A stretch of DNA of 64,000 nt from Desulfotomaculum copahuensis (GTDB taxonomy: Bacteria; Bacillota; Desulfotomaculia; Desulfotomaculales; Desulfovirgulaceae): positions 1-64,000 of the forward strand of contig NZ_LYVF01000192.1 of NCBI RefSeq assembly GCF_001655685.1. The letters run 5' to 3'. Below, piece by piece: positions 26,118 through 34,507 of the stretch (the first letter of the stretch is position 1; every line of letters starts with the position of its first letter). Made by a program: the position numbers and the translations under genes. The notes under the pieces were generated by a model. That model was not told where the DNA came from. It saw only the letters and a list, made by a program, of their open reading frames with translations, and did not search any database.

Positions 26118-27050
26118 GTGAACGGATTAACTAAAAGGATTTGTACCGGGATGTTGACCGCGGCTCTGGCCGGCAGCCTGCTGCTGCCGGGCTTGCCGGT
26201 GCTGGCGGCCCCGGACGAGGCCGTGCTGACGGACGCCCCGTATTACAACCAGCCGCTGGCTGTTGCGCCTCAACCGGCTCCCGGCGCGGCGGCGCTATAT
26301 ACTGTGCGTACCGGCGATACCTTGAGCGCCGTAGCCGGCCGTTTCGGCCTGACTGTAGACGCCCTGTGCCGGGCCAACGGCCTGTCCGGAGGCGATCTGA
26401 TCCTGACCGGGCAGGTATTGACCATTCCGGGCGGGATGACCCGTCACCGGGTGGCGGACGGGGAAACACTGACCGGTATCGCCCGGCGTTTCGGCGTGGA
26501 CACGCAGGAACTGGCGCGGGTGAACAACCTGACCGGTGCCGGCCGGCTGGCGGCCGGGCGGGAAATGATCATTCCCGTCCCAAACCAGGCTGCAGCGCCG
26601 GCCGCGTCCCGGCACAAGCCGGCCGGCTGGGACATGCTGCCGGGCTGGAACGCCGTGGCCGCCCTGCCCTTGCATGAACTGGCCCGGCCGGTGGCGGGAC
26701 GGGTGAGCTCACCCTTCGGCATGCGCGCGGATCGCCCCCACGAAGGGGTGGATATCGCCGCTGATGAAGGCGCACCGATCCGGGCCGTCAAGGCCGGACG
26801 GGTGATCTTTGCCGGTCCGCGGGGCACCTATGGCAACGCGGTAATCATCGACCACGGCAACGGTTTGCAGACCCTGTATGCCCACGCCCGCCAGGTGCTG
26901 GTGCAGCCGGGACAGGCAGTGAATGCCGGGGATGTGATTGCCCTGGTGGGCAGCACCGGCCGTTCCACCGGCCCCCACCTGCACATGGAAGTGCTGCTCA
27001 ACGGTGTGCGCTACGACCCGCTGCTCTGCCTGCAGCCCGCATACGCCTAA
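26118..27050 (+). CDS. Secreted LysM-M23 peptidoglycan endopeptidase
   Basis: 310 aa. A signal peptide (MNGLTKRICTGMLTAALAGS, cleavage near VLA-AP) is followed by two LysM repeats (YTVRTGDTLSAVAGRFGL, about residue 60; HRVADGETLTGIARRFGV, about 110) and a C-terminal M23/LytM domain. The zinc ligands are intact: HEGVDIAA (His, Asp) and GPHLHMEV (second His pair). Probably a cell-wall hydrolase. GTG 26118 is chosen for GCGAGGG seven bases upstream and because the signal peptide starts there. Confidence 0.9.
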   Translation: MNGLTKRICTGMLTAALAGSLLLPGLPVLAAPDEAVLTDAPYYNQPLAVAPQPAPGAAALYTVRTGDTLSAVAGRFGLTVDALCRANGLSGGDLILTGQVLTIPGGMTRHRVADGETLTGIARRFGVDTQELARVNNLTGAGRLAAGREMIIPVPNQAAAPAASRHKPAGWDMLPGWNAVAALPLHELARPVAGRVSSPFGMRADRPHEGVDIAADEGAPIRAVKAGRVIFAGPRGTYGNAVIIDHGNGLQTLYAHARQVLVQPGQAVNAGDVIALVGSTGRSTGPHLHMEVLLNGVRYDPLLCLQPAYA

Positions 27051-27057
27051 GGAAACG

Positions 27058-27105
27058 AAAGTCCGCTGTGCCGGTGGATCATCCCCCGGCACAGCGGACT
27101 TTTTG
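27058..27105 (+). terminator. Strong terminator after the LysM-M23 gene
   Basis: A perfect 17-bp inverted repeat (27058-27074 with 27086-27102) ends in a T-run, with matching A residues on the 5' side, so it could act on both strands. Confidence 0.9.
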
Positions 27106-27117
27106 TTGCCGGACCGG

Positions 27118-27146
27118 TTGACATCATTTTTTCAGCTGGTTATACT
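27118..27146 (+). promoter_or_regulatory. SigA promoter before the IS607 remnant/toxin-antitoxin module
   Basis: TTGACA (27118-27123), exact 17-bp spacer, TATACT (27141-27146). It is close to consensus and transcribes rightward through the IS607 fragment into the antitoxin gene. Confidence 0.8.
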
Positions 27147-27221
27147 CATGGTATGAATGGGGGTTGAGAAACAGCTAAAGAAACCATAGAAATATATGAC
27201 CCCTTATGATATAATATTTCC

Positions 27222-27364
27222 ATGAAGCTAAGTGAATGGGCGAAGATAACGGAATCACATATAGAACCGCCTGGAAATGGTTCAAGGCCGGGAAGTTGCC
27301 CGTCCCTGCGGAACAAACGCCGGCAGGGACGATTCTGGTCAAAGAAGGGCGCGAACCACCATAA
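27222..27364 (+). pseudogene. tnpA: Frameshifted 5' fragment of an IS607-family serine recombinase
   Basis: ATG 27222 opens with MKLSEWAKIT. After loss of one base near 27251 the reading continues in the next frame as ITYRTAWKWFKAGKLP and then TPAGTILVKE, before a stop at 27362. This is the N-terminal MerR-like DNA-binding segment of IS607 resolvases (KLSxWAKxxGIxYRTAWxWFKAG). The catalytic resolvase domain and TnpB are gone. A TATAAT upstream (27210-27215) resembles IS607 left ends. The fragment shows that an IS607 element once inserted here and was largely deleted. Confidence 0.8.
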
Positions 27365-27603
27365 AAACTGCTGTTTCCATGCCGGAGGCGTTATTTAAAA
27401 AAGCAGAAGAAATGGCAAACAGGCTTGAAATTTCCTGCAGCCCGCTTTTTACTCTTGCCCTGGAAAACTTTATCCGTCAGTATGAAAATAAGCAGTTATT
27501 GGAAAGGATCAACGCTGTTTACAGTGACGCACCCGATTCCGGTGAAAGTCAATACCGCAAGCTAATGAAAGACTATTACCGGCGTGCCCTGGAGGGAGAA
27601 TAG
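27277..27603 (+). CDS. MazE/RHH-like antitoxin, N-terminally fused to IS607-derived sequence
   Basis: The C-terminal 80 residues (KTAVSMPEALFKKAEEMANR, then SPLFTLALENFIRQYENKQ) form a ribbon-helix-helix antitoxin of MazE type. The normal start codon appears lost: the place of the expected Met is ATA at 27361, and the open frame continues upstream through the IS607 remnant to ATG 27277 in a different frame from the recombinase. True initiation is unclear, ATG 27277 (fusion) or ATG 27379 (loss of the first beta-strand). The 3' end overlaps the toxin start (TAGTG). Confidence 0.7.
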   Translation: MVQGREVARPCGTNAGRDDSGQRRARTTIKTAVSMPEALFKKAEEMANRLEISCSPLFTLALENFIRQYENKQLLERINAVYSDAPDSGESQYRKLMKDYYRRALEGE

Positions 27604-27965
27604 TGATTAATCAGGGTGACGTTTTCTGGATTGATCTTGGTGCACCGTCCGGATCCGGGCCCGGGTACAGGCATCCCCATGTTGTGGTGCAAAACAACCT
27701 CTTTAATCACAGCCGGATTAATACGGTGGTGGTTTATGCCTTGACATCCAACCTCAGGCGGGCCAATGTACCGGGGAATGTGTTGCTTGATCCCGGTGAG
27801 GCCAATTTGCCAAAGGCAAGCGTTGTTATTGTGACACAAATTCACACGGTGGACAAGCAGGATCTGCTGGATAAGGCGGGTACCATTTCCGGCCGGCGGG
27901 TACAAGAAATTCTGGCCGGGATTGAGTTGGTGCTAGAACCACGGACAACCGGAGTTAAAGATTAG
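27603..27965 (+). CDS. mazF: MazF/PemK-type endoribonuclease toxin
   Basis: 120-aa mRNA interferase. Opens MINQGDVFWIDLG and keeps the family's GYRHPHVVVQN (catalytic Arg) and ALTSNLRR (catalytic Thr/Ser) motifs and the VTQIHTVDKQDL strand. GTG 27603 overlaps the antitoxin stop by one base, so translation is coupled. The toxin looks intact although its antitoxin start is disturbed. Confidence 0.88.
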   Translation: MINQGDVFWIDLGAPSGSGPGYRHPHVVVQNNLFNHSRINTVVVYALTSNLRRANVPGNVLLDPGEANLPKASVVIVTQIHTVDKQDLLDKAGTISGRRVQEILAGIELVLEPRTTGVKD

Positions 27966-27976
27966 AGGTGAACTAC

Positions 27977-29329
27977 TTGTACCGCCTGGTTTACGCCGGT
28001 GCCGGCGGGCGTTTTTTTGATCATCCTGATTTGCTGGCCGCCGGCCGCACGGGGGACCGCTTTGTGGAGATGACGGCGGCGGAAATGATCCCCCTGCCGC
28101 CGGGGGCCTCGCTGGTCTTGATCCCCGGCGGCAGCCCGGTGGGGCTGCGCCGGCGGGGAGGTTTCACGCTGCTGGAAAGGATGCCCGCTGCCGTGCCGGC
28201 GGCACGGGAAATGCCGGGAAAAGAAAGGCGGCACCGGAATGTGGTGCCGGAAGCGGGCCGGCCGGGCCGGTTGCCGGGGACGGGCGGGGAACCGGTTTTC
28301 GCCGTGGGAGCCCTGCTGCCCCAGGGCTACACCCGTACACTGCTGCCGGCCTACCGCCGCCCGGCCGGGGAAAAGCCGCTGCCCCTGTTCGGCTACGCGG
28401 CCGTGGCCTGGCGGCAGGGCCGGTTGTGGACGGCCGCCAGGCGCACCGACGACCCGGAGCGCTGGGACCCCCGGCATTACAACACGCCGGAACTGTCCGG
28501 CCTGGTGGCGCGGCGGCTGCAGGACGACCCGGACAACCGCATCCTGGCCCGGTTGGCGCGGTGCGCTCTGGAATACTCCTGTTTCACCGCCCAGAACATC
28601 TTCTACCGCCGCTGGGAAGGGGGCGTGCCCGTTTCCCCGGCCTGCAACGCCCGCTGCCTGGGCTGCATATCCAGACAGCCGGCGGAATGCTGTCCCTCTC
28701 CCCAGGGCCGGATCGATTTCAAGCCGGACGCGGCGGAGGTGGCCGCGCTGCTCACCACCCACCTGGAACGGGCGCCGGGGGCCATCATCAGCTTCGGCCA
28801 GGGCTGTGAGGGGGAACCGTCCCTGGCCGCGGACACCATTGCGGCGGCCGTTGAAATGGCCAGGCGGCGCACCGCCCGGGGCACGCTCAACATGAACAGC
28901 AACGCCGGAGACATCGCGGCAATGGAAAAGATCTACGCCGCCGGCCTGGACGCGCTGCGGGTGAGCCTGATCAGCGCCCGGGCGGACATCTACCAGGCCT
29001 ACCACCGGCCGCGGGGATTCACTCCGGACGATGTGCGCCGCTCCATCCGGGCGGCCCGCCGGGCCGGGGTTTTTGTCTCACTGAACCTGCTCGTCATGCC
29101 CGGACTCACCGACCGGGCGGACGAACTGGCCGCCCTGGAAGAACTGATCCGGGAAACGGGCGTGCAGATGGTGCAATTGCGCAACCTGAACATCGATCCG
29201 GATTTTTTGTGGCCGCAACTGCCGGCGCCGGCGGGAGAAATTCTGGGTGTGCCGGAAATGATCCGGCGGTTGAAAAAAACTCCCGGCCTGCTGGTGGGCA
29301 GCTTCAGCCGGGAAGTGCATCAAACGTAA
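27977..29329 (+). CDS. Radical SAM protein of unknown specificity
   Basis: 450 aa. The 4Fe-4S/SAM motif CNARCLGC (C223, C227, C230) is followed by a radical SAM barrel (ISFGQGCEGEPSLAADTI, LNMNSNAGDIAAMEKIYAAGLDALRVSLISA). The first 220 residues match no family I recognise and contain a Pro/Arg/Gly-rich insertion around 70-105. A fifth and sixth Cys (CISRQPAECC) lie just after the cluster. TTG 27977 is favoured by AGAGGTG at six bases. It starts shortly after the toxin gene and is convergent with a diguanylate cyclase gene; substrate unknown. Confidence 0.82.
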   Translation: MYRLVYAGAGGRFFDHPDLLAAGRTGDRFVEMTAAEMIPLPPGASLVLIPGGSPVGLRRRGGFTLLERMPAAVPAAREMPGKERRHRNVVPEAGRPGRLPGTGGEPVFAVGALLPQGYTRTLLPAYRRPAGEKPLPLFGYAAVAWRQGRLWTAARRTDDPERWDPRHYNTPELSGLVARRLQDDPDNRILARLARCALEYSCFTAQNIFYRRWEGGVPVSPACNARCLGCISRQPAECCPSPQGRIDFKPDAAEVAALLTTHLERAPGAIISFGQGCEGEPSLAADTIAAAVEMARRRTARGTLNMNSNAGDIAAMEKIYAAGLDALRVSLISARADIYQAYHRPRGFTPDDVRRSIRAARRAGVFVSLNLLVMPGLTDRADELAALEELIRETGVQMVQLRNLNIDPDFLWPQLPAPAGEILGVPEMIRRLKKTPGLLVGSFSREVHQT

Positions 29330-29451
29330 CCGGCGGGCCCGGCCGGGAGTTGTTTTAAAGCCAGCCGGGGTTTATGTTGTTGTCATCCCGCCGCCCGCGT
29401 TCCGCCCGTCATTTGTTCCGGCCGTACCGCCGCCCCGCCGGCCGTGCGCTG

Positions 29452-30750
29452 CTAGTCCGCCGCCAGCGCACGGTTTTTACCCTCCCGTTTGGCCCGGTAC
29501 ATGGCCCGGTCGGCGGCGCAAAGCAGTTCGTCAGCGTTTTCCCCGTGTTCCGGAAAGACGGCCACCCCCAGGCTGACGGTCAAATGCCCGGCGGGCCGGT
29601 CTCCCCCGCCGCCAAAAAGATGACCGGCCACCTGCCGGCGGATATTTTCCGCCCCTGCCATACCGCCCTCCGGACCCGTCTGGGGCATCAGAACAATAAA
29701 CTCCTCCCCGCCGTAACGGTAGACGGTATCGGCCTCCCGTGTGTGGACGGTCAACAGGCCGGCCAGTTCCTTCAGCACCTCATCCCCCGCCGGATGCCCG
29801 TAGGTGTCGTTGTAGCGCTTGAAGTCATCCACATCCAACAGGATTACGGCCAGCTGAAGATTGTAGCGTTTGGCCCGGGCCAGTTCCCGCTGCATCTCCA
29901 TCGCCAGCCGGCGGCGGTTGTACAACCCGGTCAGGGGGTCGCGGCTGGCCTCATTAAGCAGGGTATCCATCAGCTGTTTGCGCCGCAGCAAAGACTTGGT
30001 ACGGATGAGCAATTCCTTGCGATCCACCGGTTTGACCAGAAAATCGTCCGCGCCGCATTCCAGCCCGCGGATCCGTTCCTCCCGGCTGCTGCGGGAGGTG
30101 ATGATCACAATGGGGGTGCCGGCGGTGGAGGCGCCTTCCTTGAGCAGCCGGCACACCTCGAAGCCGTCCAGCCCGGGCAGCACCAGATCGAGCAGTACCA
30201 AATCGGGCGGCGCCTGCCGCGCCTTTTCCAGCGCCTCGACTCCGTCGGCGGCAGTGAACACATCCAGATCCTGATCGGTCAAATAGCGGGCGATCACCCG
30301 CCGCTGCAGCGGGCTGTCTTCAACCACCAGCACCCTGGGCCGTCCGGAAGCGGAAACCCGGCTTTGCGCCTGCTGTTCCAGTTGCTGCAGATGGAGCACG
30401 GCATTCAGCCGGGTGGACAACTCCAGTCCGCTGACAGGCCGGTGCAGGATCTCGTTTACCTGCAGGGAAGGATTGTCCGGATAGGCGCCTTCCGCTCCGG
30501 TAATCAGGATCAGAGGCAGCAGGCTTTTATTTTCGGCCAGGAATTGGCACAATGTGTTATCCCGGCAGCCGGCCGGCTCAAAGATCAGTACATTGGGCCA
30601 GCCCAGGCGGATTTTTTCCGCCGCCTCTTTTTCACTGGTGACAATCAACAGGTTGAACTGCGAGTAATCCAGCTGCGAGGATATTTCGACAATGGTGGCC
30701 TGTGCCGGGGTTACCAGCATTACCGTCTTGGGGCTTCCGGGGCATTTCAA
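29452..30750 (-). CDS. PleD-like response regulator / diguanylate cyclase
   Basis: 432 aa, minus strand. A degenerate receiver-like domain (about residues 5-115) precedes a complete receiver domain (VLVVEDSPLQRR, phosphorylated Asp in LVLLDLVLPGLDG, Lys in FLVKPVD) and a C-terminal GGDEF domain with active-site YGGEEFIVLM. The RxxD inhibitory site (READ) lies five residues before GGEEF, so product inhibition is expected. It makes c-di-GMP. TTG 30750 has GGGGAGG ten bases upstream; ATG 30774 lies before that site. It is convergent with the radical SAM gene (122 bp, no clear terminator). Confidence 0.92.
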   Translation of the reverse strand: MKCPGSPKTVMLVTPAQATIVEISSQLDYSQFNLLIVTSEKEAAEKIRLGWPNVLIFEPAGCRDNTLCQFLAENKSLLPLILITGAEGAYPDNPSLQVNEILHRPVSGLELSTRLNAVLHLQQLEQQAQSRVSASGRPRVLVVEDSPLQRRVIARYLTDQDLDVFTAADGVEALEKARQAPPDLVLLDLVLPGLDGFEVCRLLKEGASTAGTPIVIITSRSSREERIRGLECGADDFLVKPVDRKELLIRTKSLLRRKQLMDTLLNEASRDPLTGLYNRRRLAMEMQRELARAKRYNLQLAVILLDVDDFKRYNDTYGHPAGDEVLKELAGLLTVHTREADTVYRYGGEEFIVLMPQTGPEGGMAGAENIRRQVAGHLFGGGGDRPAGHLTVSLGVAVFPEHGENADELLCAADRAMYRAKREGKNRALAAD

Positions 30751-30797
30751 GGTAGTCTGACCTCCCCATGGCATTTTAGGTCTTCCCTACCAGTACC

Positions 30798-30826
30798 ACA
30801 TTACCATGAAAATAGATTATGTTCAA
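30798..30826 (-). promoter_or_regulatory. Candidate promoter of the diguanylate cyclase gene
   Basis: On the minus strand, TTGAAC, a 17-bp spacer and TAATGT with an upstream TGG (extended -10). The divergent rpmE promoter is 165 bp away; the stretch between the two holds no supported gene. Confidence 0.4.
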
Positions 30827-30991
30827 GTGTAACAATTTTTGCCCGCTTCCGGCCCCTCAAAAACCGTTGCCTCCCGCTTTCCCGGGGGTTGGACCGTAAA
30901 TCATACGATCAAAATTTCAGCCCCGGCCCGTCAAGCATCTTAAATAATGCCATACCGGCAGTTGATATGTGAGTTTGCGTGAGTATGATTC

Positions 30992-31020
30992 TTGCCTGGT
31001 TTAATTCGTTATGGTATAAT
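30992..31020 (+). promoter_or_regulatory. SigA promoter of rpmE
   Basis: TTGCCT (30992-30997), 17-bp spacer, TATAAT (31015-31020) with TGG directly before it. The transcript leader contains a G+C-rich segment ending in GGCTTTTT (about 31050-31067) that might attenuate, but the pairing is poor. Confidence 0.75.
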
Positions 31021-31109
31021 CATGTAGATGATCTATGCCCGCCCGTGCGGCCCGGCCGGCGGCTTTTTCATGTGGCGGCGGGATTTATTTGAAGAAGAGG
31101 TGAACAGCA

Positions 31110-31310
31110 GTGAAGGAAGGTATCCATCCCAAATACCAGCAGACAAAAGTAACCTGTGTTTGCGGCAACACCTTTGAGACCGGTTCCACCAAAAAGGAAC
31201 TGCGCGTGGAAATTTGCTCCCGGTGCCACCCCTTTTACACCGGTTCGCAGCGGACGGTGGAAACCGGCGGGCGGGCAGACCGCTTCCGTAAAAAATACGG
31301 CCTGAAATAA
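31110..31310 (+). CDS. rpmE: Ribosomal protein L31 (zinc-binding type)
   Basis: 66 aa, 50S subunit protein. It keeps the Cys ligands of the zinc-dependent form (CVCGNTF and [10 protein letters not shown]). GTG 31110 lies seven bases after AGAGGTG. Presence of the C+ form suggests L31 can serve as a zinc store; no C- paralogue is in the window, although a Zur-type system lies 4 kb away. Confidence 0.96.
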   Translation: MKEGIHPKYQQTKVTCVCGNTFETGSTKKELRVEICSRCHPFYTGSQRTVETGGRADRFRKKYGLK

Positions 31311-31314
31311 CGGG

Positions 31315-31342
31315 TAGCAGAGCGGCGGCTCTGCTATTTGTT
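31315..31342 (+). terminator. Terminator after rpmE
   Basis: TAGCAGAGC-GGCG-GCTCTGCTA (perfect 9-bp stem) followed by TTTGTTT. Confidence 0.85.
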
Positions 31343-31429
31343 TAAGATGCCGCCGCAAATTCCGGACCCGGAGCCGGCGGCGGCCGGATGCTCCGGCGGT
31401 GGCGGCTTGAAAAAAGGGGAATACTATAT

Positions 31430-32311
31430 ATGAGTGAATTCCAATACGGCGGTCAGGCGGTCATTGAAGGCGTGATGATGCGCGGCCCTTATTCCTGGGC
31501 GGTGGCCGTGCGCCGGCCGGACGATACCATCGTCCTGGACCGGCAGCCGGTAAATTCAGTCACCTCCCGGGTGCCGCAGCTCAAATGGCCGTTCCTGCGC
31601 GGCGTGGTGGTGCTGGTGGAATCCCTGGTGGTGGGCCTGCGGGCGCTCACTTATTCGGCCGCCCAGGCCATGGGGGAAGAGGAAGAAGAGGAATTGGGCA
31701 CCCGGGAAATTGTGGTCACCATGCTGGCGGCTCTGGGGTTGGCCGTGTTCCTTTTCGTGGTGCTGCCCACCGGGCTGACCCACTTTCTCACCCCTTATGT
31801 CCGGGGCAGCCTGGCTCAAAACCTGGTCGAGGGGGCCATCCGGCTGGCCGTTTTCCTGGCCTATGTGGCCGCCATCGGCCGGCTGCCGGACATCCGGCGG
31901 GTCTTTCAGTACCACGGGGCGGAGCACAAGGTGATCAACGCCTTTGAGGCCGGCGAGGAACTCACCCCGGCCAATGTGCAGCGTTATTCGACCTTTCATC
32001 CCCGCTGCGGCACCAGCTTCATTCTGATCGTGCTGGTGGTGAGCATTTTTCTTTTTTCCCTGCTCGGCCGGCAGGTGTTGTGGTGGCGGCTGCTGTCACG
32101 CGTCTTGTTGTTGCCTGTGCTGGCCGGTATTTCTTACGAATTGTTGAAACTGTCCGCCCGCTACCCGCGCTTTATCCTGTGCCGGCTGTTTATTGCGCCC
32201 GGGCGCTGGTTGCAGGCGCTGACCACCGGCCGCCCCGACGACGGCCAGGTGGAAGTGGCCATATCCGCCCTGGGGGCGGTGCTGAAAGAAGGTGAAACCA
32301 ATGTTAGATAA
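31430..32311 (+). CDS. DUF1385 membrane protein
   Basis: 293 aa, conserved in Firmicutes directly before prfA-prmC; function not established. Marks are [13 protein letters not shown] at the N-terminus, four or so membrane segments, and the conserved [15 protein letters not shown] and [12 protein letters not shown] motifs, whose His/Cys residues could bind a metal. An acidic stretch (GEEEEEEL) lies before the second membrane segment. ATG 31430 after AAAAGGGGA. prfA overlaps its end by 11 bp. Confidence 0.88.
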   Translation: MSEFQYGGQAVIEGVMMRGPYSWAVAVRRPDDTIVLDRQPVNSVTSRVPQLKWPFLRGVVVLVESLVVGLRALTYSAAQAMGEEEEEELGTREIVVTMLAALGLAVFLFVVLPTGLTHFLTPYVRGSLAQNLVEGAIRLAVFLAYVAAIGRLPDIRRVFQYHGAEHKVINAFEAGEELTPANVQRYSTFHPRCGTSFILIVLVVSIFLFSLLGRQVLWWRLLSRVLLLPVLAGISYELLKLSARYPRFILCRLFIAPGRWLQALTTGRPDDGQVEVAISALGAVLKEGETNVR

Positions 32312-33368
32312 ACTGGCCAGTCTGGAAAAACGCTACGACGAATTGAGCGCGCAGATTGCCGATCCGGAGGTGATCGCCGATCAGGCGCGCTGGCAGCAAT
32401 ATATCAAGTCGCACGCCGAGTTGGAGGAAGTGGTGGGCGTATACCGGGAGTTCAAGCAGGTGCGCGCCGGCATGGAGGAAGCCAAAGAACTGCTGGCGGA
32501 TAAACTGGAGCCCGACTTTCGCGAACTGGTCACGGCCGAATTGACTGAACTGGAGGAGAAACGGGAAAAGCTGGAACAGCGGCTCAAGGTGCTGCTGCTG
32601 CCCAAGGATCCCAACGATGAAAAAAACGTGATCGTGGAAATCCGCGCCGGCACCGGCGGCGAGGAGGCGGCGCTGTTCGGCGCCGACCTGTTCCGGATGT
32701 ATTCCCGTTACGCCGAGCGCCAGGGCTGGAAAATAGACATCATGAATTCCAACCTGACCGACCTGGGCGGAGTGAAGGAAATCATCTTCCTCATCGAGGG
32801 GAAGGGGGCTTACAGCAAGCTCAAGTTTGAAAGCGGTGTGCACCGGGTGCAGCGCATCCCCTCCACCGAATCAGGCGGGCGCATCCACACTTCCGCCGCC
32901 ACGGTGGCGGTGTTGCCCGAAGCCGAGGAGGTGGAGGTGGAGATCAATCCGAACGATCTGCGCATCGACGTCTTCTGCGCCACCGGTCCGGGCGGCCAGT
33001 GCGTGAACACCACCCAGTCGGCGGTGCGCATCACCCACCTGCCCACCGGCATTGTGGTTTCCTGCCAGGATGAAAAAAGCCAGCACAAAAACAAGGACAA
33101 GGCCATGCGCGTGATGCGGGCGCGGCTGCTGGACAAATTTCAGGAAGAGCAGCGGGAGAAGGTGGCCAGCGTGCGCAAGTCGCAGGTGGGCAGCGGGGAC
33201 CGCAGCGAACGCATCCGTACCTATAACTTCCCCCAGAGCCGGGTGACCGACCACCGCATCGGCCTGACCACCCACCGGTTGACCGAGGTGCTGATGGGCA
33301 ACCTGGACGAAATCGTCGAGGCGCTGATCACCACCGACCAGGCGCGGCGGCTGCAGGAAGCGGTCTAA
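32301..33368 (+). CDS. prfA: Peptide chain release factor 1
   Basis: 355 aa. It recognises UAA/UAG and triggers peptide release. The GGQ loop is in [14 protein letters not shown], preceded by the anticodon-like region of RF1 ([17 protein letters not shown]). The Gln of GGQ is the methylation target of PrmC, encoded next. ATG 32301 with AGGTG upstream. Confidence 0.97.
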   Translation: MLDKLASLEKRYDELSAQIADPEVIADQARWQQYIKSHAELEEVVGVYREFKQVRAGMEEAKELLADKLEPDFRELVTAELTELEEKREKLEQRLKVLLLPKDPNDEKNVIVEIRAGTGGEEAALFGADLFRMYSRYAERQGWKIDIMNSNLTDLGGVKEIIFLIEGKGAYSKLKFESGVHRVQRIPSTESGGRIHTSAATVAVLPEAEEVEVEINPNDLRIDVFCATGPGGQCVNTTQSAVRITHLPTGIVVSCQDEKSQHKNKDKAMRVMRARLLDKFQEEQREKVASVRKSQVGSGDRSERIRTYNFPQSRVTDHRIGLTTHRLTEVLMGNLDEIVEALITTDQARRLQEAV

Positions 33369-33504
33369 AAGGGCTGTCAGCCGCCGGAAACCGCCGGCCG
33401 GTGGAGGAACACCGGTATTCTGCAGCCGGCGGGGCAACCGTTCCGGGGTGGCGGCAATTTTCCCACACACGATACTCCGGCGGCAAGGTAAGGAGTTTTA
33501 TACA

Positions 33505-34485
33505 GTGGTTACGATCATGGAAGCCCTGGCCGAGGCCGGGGCTTTTTTGCAAAAATGCGGGGTGGACGGCGCCGCCCTGGATGCGCAGGTTTTGCTGGCC
33601 CATTGTACCGGTTTGGACCGGGCGGGTCTTTACCGGGAAGGGCAGCGGGAGTTGACCCGGGAGCAGGCGGACAACTTCCGTGCACTGGTGCGCCGGCGGG
33701 CCGCCCGGGAACCGGTGGCCTACCTGACCGGGCACCGGGAGTTTATGGGACTGGACTTTCTAGTCCGGCCGGGGGTGCTTATCCCGCGGCCGGAAACAGA
33801 ACTGCTGGTGGAAGAGGCGCTGGCCCAGCCGGCGAAGAGGCGGAACGGCGGCACCTTTCCCGGCGGGGCGGATGCGCCCGGCATTGCCGGCGGCGGGCAC
33901 GCCCGCCGGGGCGGTCCGGCCGGTGCTTTGCGCATCGCCGACGCGGGCACGGGCAGCGGCGCCATCGCCGTCAGCCTGGCCCGTTTCCTGCCGGCGGCGC
34001 TTGTGTACGCCACCGACATCTCCCCGGCCGCCCTGGATACGGCACGGCAAAACGCGTTCCGCCACGGCGTGGCGGAGCGGATCAGCTTTTTCTCCGGCGA
34101 CCTGCTGGTTCCGCTTCTGGAGCGGGGGTTGGCGGGGCGTCTGGATCTGGTGGCCGCCAACCTCCCCTACGTACCTTCCGCCGGCCTGCCGGGGCTGATG
34201 CCCGATGTGCGCCTGTATGAACCATCCACGGCTCTGGACGGCGGCCCGGACGGTCTGGACCTTTACCGCCGCCTGATCCCGCAGGCTAAGGAGTTGCTTG
34301 CGCCGGGCGGCCATTTGCTGATCGAAATCGATCCTTCCCAGGCGCCGCTGATTCCCGCCCTGCTCGACCGGCGGGACTGGGTTTATGCCGTCCGCCGCGA
34401 CCTGGCCGGCCGGGAGCGGTTGGTAGCGGCGTGGCGGAACGGAATTAAGTCCATAAATGATCAAAGCGAAAACCATTTACCGTAA
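33505..34485 (+). CDS. prmC: PrmC, release-factor glutamine methyltransferase
   Basis: 326 aa. N-terminal helical substrate domain, then a SAM-dependent methyltransferase fold (ADAGTGSGAIAVSLA). The catalytic motif is NLPYV rather than the common NPPY; the Asn and Tyr that hold the glutamine side chain are kept. A Gly/Ala/Arg-rich insertion of about 30 residues (GGADAPGIAGGGHARRGG) separates the two domains and looks disordered. GTG 33505 lies nine bases after AAGGAG. The last codons form the 5' arm of the terminator. Confidence 0.9.
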   Translation: MVTIMEALAEAGAFLQKCGVDGAALDAQVLLAHCTGLDRAGLYREGQRELTREQADNFRALVRRRAAREPVAYLTGHREFMGLDFLVRPGVLIPRPETELLVEEALAQPAKRRNGGTFPGGADAPGIAGGGHARRGGPAGALRIADAGTGSGAIAVSLARFLPAALVYATDISPAALDTARQNAFRHGVAERISFFSGDLLVPLLERGLAGRLDLVAANLPYVPSAGLPGLMPDVRLYEPSTALDGGPDGLDLYRRLIPQAKELLAPGGHLLIEIDPSQAPLIPALLDRRDWVYAVRRDLAGRERLVAAWRNGIKSINDQSENHLP

Positions 34486-34506
34486 AGGCGAATGGTTTTT
34501 TGTTTT
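34469..34506 (+). terminator. Terminator overlapping the end of prmC
   Basis: AAAACCATT (34469-34477) pairs with AATGGTTTT (34491-34499), then TTTGTTTTTT. The prmC stop codon (34483-34485) lies in the loop. It may also end the convergent exporter gene on the minus strand. Confidence 0.8.
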
Positions 34507-34507
34507 T

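Noticed and set aside
27130-27222. Complete IS607 or IS200/IS605 element
   Set aside because: Only the first about 45 codons of tnpA remain, frameshifted; no tnpB, no second end and no IS200-type subterminal hairpins.
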